From positions 219,688-283,687 of the forward strand of contig NZ_JBHZSG010000001.1 of NCBI RefSeq assembly GCF_043642205.1: 64,000 nt of DNA. Reading direction: 5' to 3'. Positions within the stretch are counted from its first letter, which is position 1, and every line of letters begins with the position of its first letter. This DNA comes from Thalassotalea_A litorea (GTDB lineage Bacteria; Pseudomonadota; Gammaproteobacteria; Enterobacterales; Alteromonadaceae). The notes under the pieces were generated by a model that was not told where the DNA came from, ran no database searches, and saw only the letters and a program-made list of their open reading frames with translations. Below, piece by piece: positions 61,544 to 64,000 of the stretch. Both the position numbers and the translations under genes were made by a program.

Positions 61544-62794
61544 ATGAAAACGAAACCCTGGATCGCTTTGCTTGGTATGTTTACCGTATCATGCGCGTCC
61601 ACTATCGATGTCAAAGACATTCAGCCTTTGTCGGCTAATGCAACGTATAGCCCCTCATCTGAAGAAACCCTTATCTTCAAACGTTCGGCGCGATTGCATC
61701 AGCAGTTCCTCAATAAGGGGCTAATTCATAAAGAAAAATCTGCGAATCAATATTTGCAAAAGTTGGCCGCACAGGTTACTCCCCAGTTCACTCATCCGCA
61801 AATATCACTGCAGTTTTTTATCTTAAAAGAAGCGTCTGTGAATGCTTTTGCATTACCCAATGGTAATATTTACGTCAACGCGGGCTTAATTGCCAAATTT
61901 GAAAATGACGCCCAGTTAATATCGGTTTTAGCGCATGAAGTTGCGCACGTCACGCAGCGTCATGGGTTGAGAAGTTTAGTTGAAAGAAAAAACACTATCG
62001 TTTCTTCGCATGTTGCAGACTTAATGCTGTTCGGTACCGGCTTTGTCTATTACGCAACGCTAAATGAATTATCCCGATTCAGCCGTGATATGGAAAATGA
62101 GGCCGATGCAGTTGGCCTGGATTATTTCGCAAAAACCGAACATCCAATCCAGCAAAGTGTGCGGGTTCTAGAGCTTCTTGAAGAGGAAAGTCATGGCAAA
62201 GAGGATTTCTCGATTTGGAGTACCCACCCACAAACTCAAACTCGGATCGAAAATCTGTCTAAATTACACAGTAAATATACGGACTCAGATTCGTTAAGCG
62301 GTCCAGTATCAAAACCTAATGAACAGGATAATAGCTCCTATTTAGATTTTCGGGCTCCCATCGCCAAAAAAGCCATTCAAATTCGACTCAGATATAAACA
62401 ATACGAGTTGGCGGAACGAGCGATTAATAATGAATTGCAATTTAATGATGCAGACCCGCACCTTCACTATCTGCTGGGGGAAGTCTATCGCTTGAAAGCC
62501 TCGGATAGTGAATCCTATGCGCGGGAACATGCCTGGTTAAATGATATCGATTTAGATGATGCAACGCTGTTTGTTGCATCGTTAAATCAGGATGAAATGT
62601 ATAGCAAAGCTTCACAACATTATCGCCAGGCTGCAGTTCTTCAAGCTAATTATGCCGATGTGCTTAAAGGTCAAGGTTTGTTAGCTCTGAATCAAGGGGA
62701 AAAGGATATGGCAAAAATGTACCTTACCCAATATATACAGTCAGATTCGATTTCGGATCGCCGTTACATTCAATCGTTGTTAAATAATTTATAA
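61544..62794 (+). CDS. M48-family metallopeptidase lipoprotein with TPR-like tail
   Basis: A 416-residue protein with a lipoprotein signal (LLGMFTVSC, Cys17). ATG at 61544 after AAGG. The M48 domain includes the zinc motif HEVAH at 131-135 and the third-ligand segment MENEADAVGLDYF near 184. From about 280, helical repeats (YKQYELAERAINNEL, HLHYLLGEVYRL, YSKASQHYRQAAVLQ) resemble TPRs. The layout is like BepA, a periplasmic chaperone/protease for outer-membrane proteins, but BepA itself is not lipidated, so it may be a related member. A lipoprotein gene follows 8 bp downstream. Confidence 0.88.
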   Translation: MKTKPWIALLGMFTVSCASTIDVKDIQPLSANATYSPSSEETLIFKRSARLHQQFLNKGLIHKEKSANQYLQKLAAQVTPQFTHPQISLQFFILKEASVNAFALPNGNIYVNAGLIAKFENDAQLISVLAHEVAHVTQRHGLRSLVERKNTIVSSHVADLMLFGTGFVYYATLNELSRFSRDMENEADAVGLDYFAKTEHPIQQSVRVLELLEEESHGKEDFSIWSTHPQTQTRIENLSKLHSKYTDSDSLSGPVSKPNEQDNSSYLDFRAPIAKKAIQIRLRYKQYELAERAINNELQFNDADPHLHYLLGEVYRLKASDSESYAREHAWLNDIDLDDATLFVASLNQDEMYSKASQHYRQAAVLQANYADVLKGQGLLALNQGEKDMAKMYLTQYIQSDSISDRRYIQSLLNNL

Positions 62795-62802
62795 GGATAA
62801 CT

Positions 62803-63600
62803 ATGTTCAACGTATTTAAAAAAATAATAATAGTCGCGGTAGCTCTTTGGGTTACTGGTTGTGCGCAAACCAGTGTTCGTCATCATCAGGATTTTGAAGA
62901 AGTAGCGAAAACGGTTTCAACGGTCGTTGTTTTACCTGCAGATGTTGAAGTTGAACTTCTGACATTTGATGGTGAGAATGAAATGCTTGAGGAAAAATCG
63001 ACGCAAATTCGTAACAGCATTGACGCGATTGCGAAAGCAAAGCTTAAGGAAGAAAACCTTAATGTTATAGAATTTGATTTTGCCACTGAAATTGCGGCCA
63101 ATGAAGATTTTGCTTACGCAATCACCACAGCCAAAGAAGCCTGGGGCAAAGCTAAAGAAGATATGTACCAAACTGGGTTTGTTGATGAGAAGAAGAAAGC
63201 CGAGTTTCAAACAAGTTTTGGTAGCGTATTGAATATCATCGCAGACAAAACCAACGCCGATGCTGTGTTGTTAATGCATTACTCTGGATTCGAAAAATCC
63301 GAAGGTTTAATTGCGAAAGATTTAGCATCAAGCGTTTTGGTCGGTGTGCTAACTATGGGTGCTGTCGTGCCTGTTCAGGCTACCTCGGGGTCGTTTATAG
63401 ACGTCGCGTTAGTGGACGCGAATTCTGGCAAGGTTATTTGGGCCAATCGCAAGCCGGGTGCCACAACCGACGAAGTTCCAGCGTCCGTTGTGTTTAGCGA
63501 GCTACCGGATTTAGTTTGGAAATCTGAATTAACCAATACCCCTGAAGTCGCTTCAAAAAATGAAGAGATAAACGCTGACGAAGCGCCTCAAACCCCTTAG
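62803..63600 (+). CDS. Lipoprotein of unknown function
   Basis: A 265-residue lipoprotein (signal MFNVFKKIIIVAVALWVTGC, Cys20). The mature part begins with a beta segment VSTVVVLPADVEVELLTF, then a helical region, then ADAVLLMHYSGFEKS and a hydrophobic stretch (SSVLVGVLTMGAVVPVQA) followed by SFIDVALVDANSGKVIWANR. That last pattern (trait description, then residue on a conversion of dose) resembles GNA1162/CsgG-like periplasmic lipoproteins, a tentative match. It is coupled to the M48 lipoprotein gene. Confidence 0.75.
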   Translation: MFNVFKKIIIVAVALWVTGCAQTSVRHHQDFEEVAKTVSTVVVLPADVEVELLTFDGENEMLEEKSTQIRNSIDAIAKAKLKEENLNVIEFDFATEIAANEDFAYAITTAKEAWGKAKEDMYQTGFVDEKKKAEFQTSFGSVLNIIADKTNADAVLLMHYSGFEKSEGLIAKDLASSVLVGVLTMGAVVPVQATSGSFIDVALVDANSGKVIWANRKPGATTDEVPASVVFSELPDLVWKSELTNTPEVASKNEEINADEAPQTP

Positions 63601-63612
63601 ACCTAACATCTG

Positions 63613-63642
63613 TTTGCAGGTTGGTATCGACCAACCTGCAAA
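63613..63642 (+). terminator. Stem-loop after the lipoprotein gene
   Basis: TTTGCAGGTTGGT and ACCAACCTGCAAA are perfect 13-bp arms with an ATCG loop, 12 bp after the stop. The T tract beyond is poor (TCTTAATATT), so strength is uncertain. Confidence 0.7.
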
Positions 63643-63722
63643 TCTTAATATTGCCGCTTAAAATTCCCGTTATACTCATGTAAGGCCTTGAACATTACAC
63701 CTTAGAGTTTTCAGGAGGCATC

Positions 63723-63899
63723 ATGGCTACTCAACATGATATCGTAGAGCAACTTATCGCCGAACATCTTCAGCTTACCCAAAGAGCCGAGCAGGCAATG
63801 CTCAATGGTCATCCTCAGGAATGCGAAAACTGCCTTAATCAGGCCGAGCAGGTAAGGGAATATTTAGAAGCAGTAGAGATAGAGCTCGGCCATAGCTAG
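63723..63899 (+). CDS. Small 58-residue protein with a CxxC pair
   Basis: A short gene with a good ribosome binding site (AGGAGG at 63713-63718) and an ATG at 63723, ending at TAG 63897-63899. The product is helical and acidic (MATQHDIVEQLIAEHLQLTQ at the start, then HPQECENCLNQAEQVREYLE and a LGHS end). The CENC pair could bind metal or form a disulfide. A TATACT box lies at about 63671-63676, though no well-spaced -35 is seen. I do not recognise a family. A repeat copy begins 5 bp after the stop. Confidence 0.65.
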   Translation: MATQHDIVEQLIAEHLQLTQRAEQAMLNGHPQECENCLNQAEQVREYLEAVEIELGHS

Positions 63900-63903
63900 C
63901 CTA

Positions 63904-64000
63904 ATACCAATCACATTAAGTTAGTGCACAACTCAGAGTTAGGGCAGAGGTTCAGTTACCACATAGATTTTATTGATATAGTCATTCTATATTAATGAAA
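63904..64000 (+). repeat. Intergenic repeat copy 5, cut by the window edge
   Basis: Starts ATACCAATCACATTAA and follows copy 3 (GTGCACAACTCAGAG, TTATTGATATAG) to the last base of the window, in the same orientation. Its right end is not visible. Confidence 0.8.

Overview
The window reads as chromosomal DNA of a marine gammaproteobacterium of the order Alteromonadales, probably near Thalassotalea or Colwellia. This placement is inferred from gene order and protein style; no rRNA gene is present to confirm it. Supporting signs are an argininosuccinate lyase fused to an N-acetyltransferase domain (ArgH-A), a pilMNOPQ-aroK-aroB block, a TorF-type porin, moderate-to-low G+C and a scattered 265-bp intergenic repeat. 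There is no tRNA, rRNA, CRISPR array, prophage or transposase gene.

Layout. 1-8.8 kb: the 3' end of metF, then the arginine genes: argE on the minus strand, divergent from argC-argB-argF-argG-argHA. A predicted ArgR operator lies between argE and argC. 8.8-19.2 kb: mrcA (PBP1A), divergent from pilMNOPQ (type IV pilus alignment complex and secretin), then aroK, aroB and dam. 19.2-27.4 kb: a DUF2970 gene, a LysR regulator and a predicted amine/beta-alanine catabolic cluster (omega-aminotransferase, CoA-acylating semialdehyde dehydrogenase, cupin, aminoaldehyde dehydrogenase, FAD amine oxidase). 27.5-37.5 kb: two paralogous small membrane proteins, GST, methyltransferase, polysaccharide deacetylase, MATE and MFS transporters, a lipoprotein, and a pair of secreted amidohydrolases of which one has lost its metal site. 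37.8-46.6 kb: a putrescine cluster (puuR, puuB, an amidohydrolase lipoprotein, a membrane protein, a SpuC-type aminotransferase, puuA, puuD). 46.9-49.6 kb: TorF porin, rpe, trpS. 49.6-64 kb: FHA membrane protein with a trypsin-like protease, STAS-like protein, subtilase, YjbR-like protein, gamma-glutamyltransferase, an XRE/membrane-protein pair, Gfo/Idh oxidoreductase, Hsp20-like protein, DJ-1/Hsp31-like protein, M48 lipoprotein peptidase, a lipoprotein and a 58-residue small protein.

How the parts fit. In E. coli aroK-aroB-damX-dam-rpe-gph-trpS is one block. Here damX and gph are absent from those positions, and about 28.6 kb of mainly polyamine/amine catabolism and transport separates dam from rpe-trpS. 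Within that stretch, a motif resembling the E. coli PuuR box (core TTGAACAC or AATGAACA) occurs upstream of puuD-puuA-aminotransferase, between puuR and puuB, and upstream of the aldehyde dehydrogenase at 24.4 kb. I therefore read both catabolic clusters as one likely regulon: putrescine is gamma-glutamylated (PuuA), oxidised (PuuB) and hydrolysed (PuuD), or transaminated directly. The 20-27 kb genes would take a C3 amine such as 1,3-diaminopropane through 3-aminopropanal and beta-alanine to malonate semialdehyde and acetyl-CoA.

The strongest items for follow-up are this inferred regulon and C3-amine route, the non-autonomous repeat family (two full 265-bp copies, two deletion derivatives and one copy cut by the window edge), the active/inactive amidohydrolase pair, the protease-FHA pair, and a (TCCATTTG)7 tandem repeat. 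Nothing here is clearly a new defence or mobile system.
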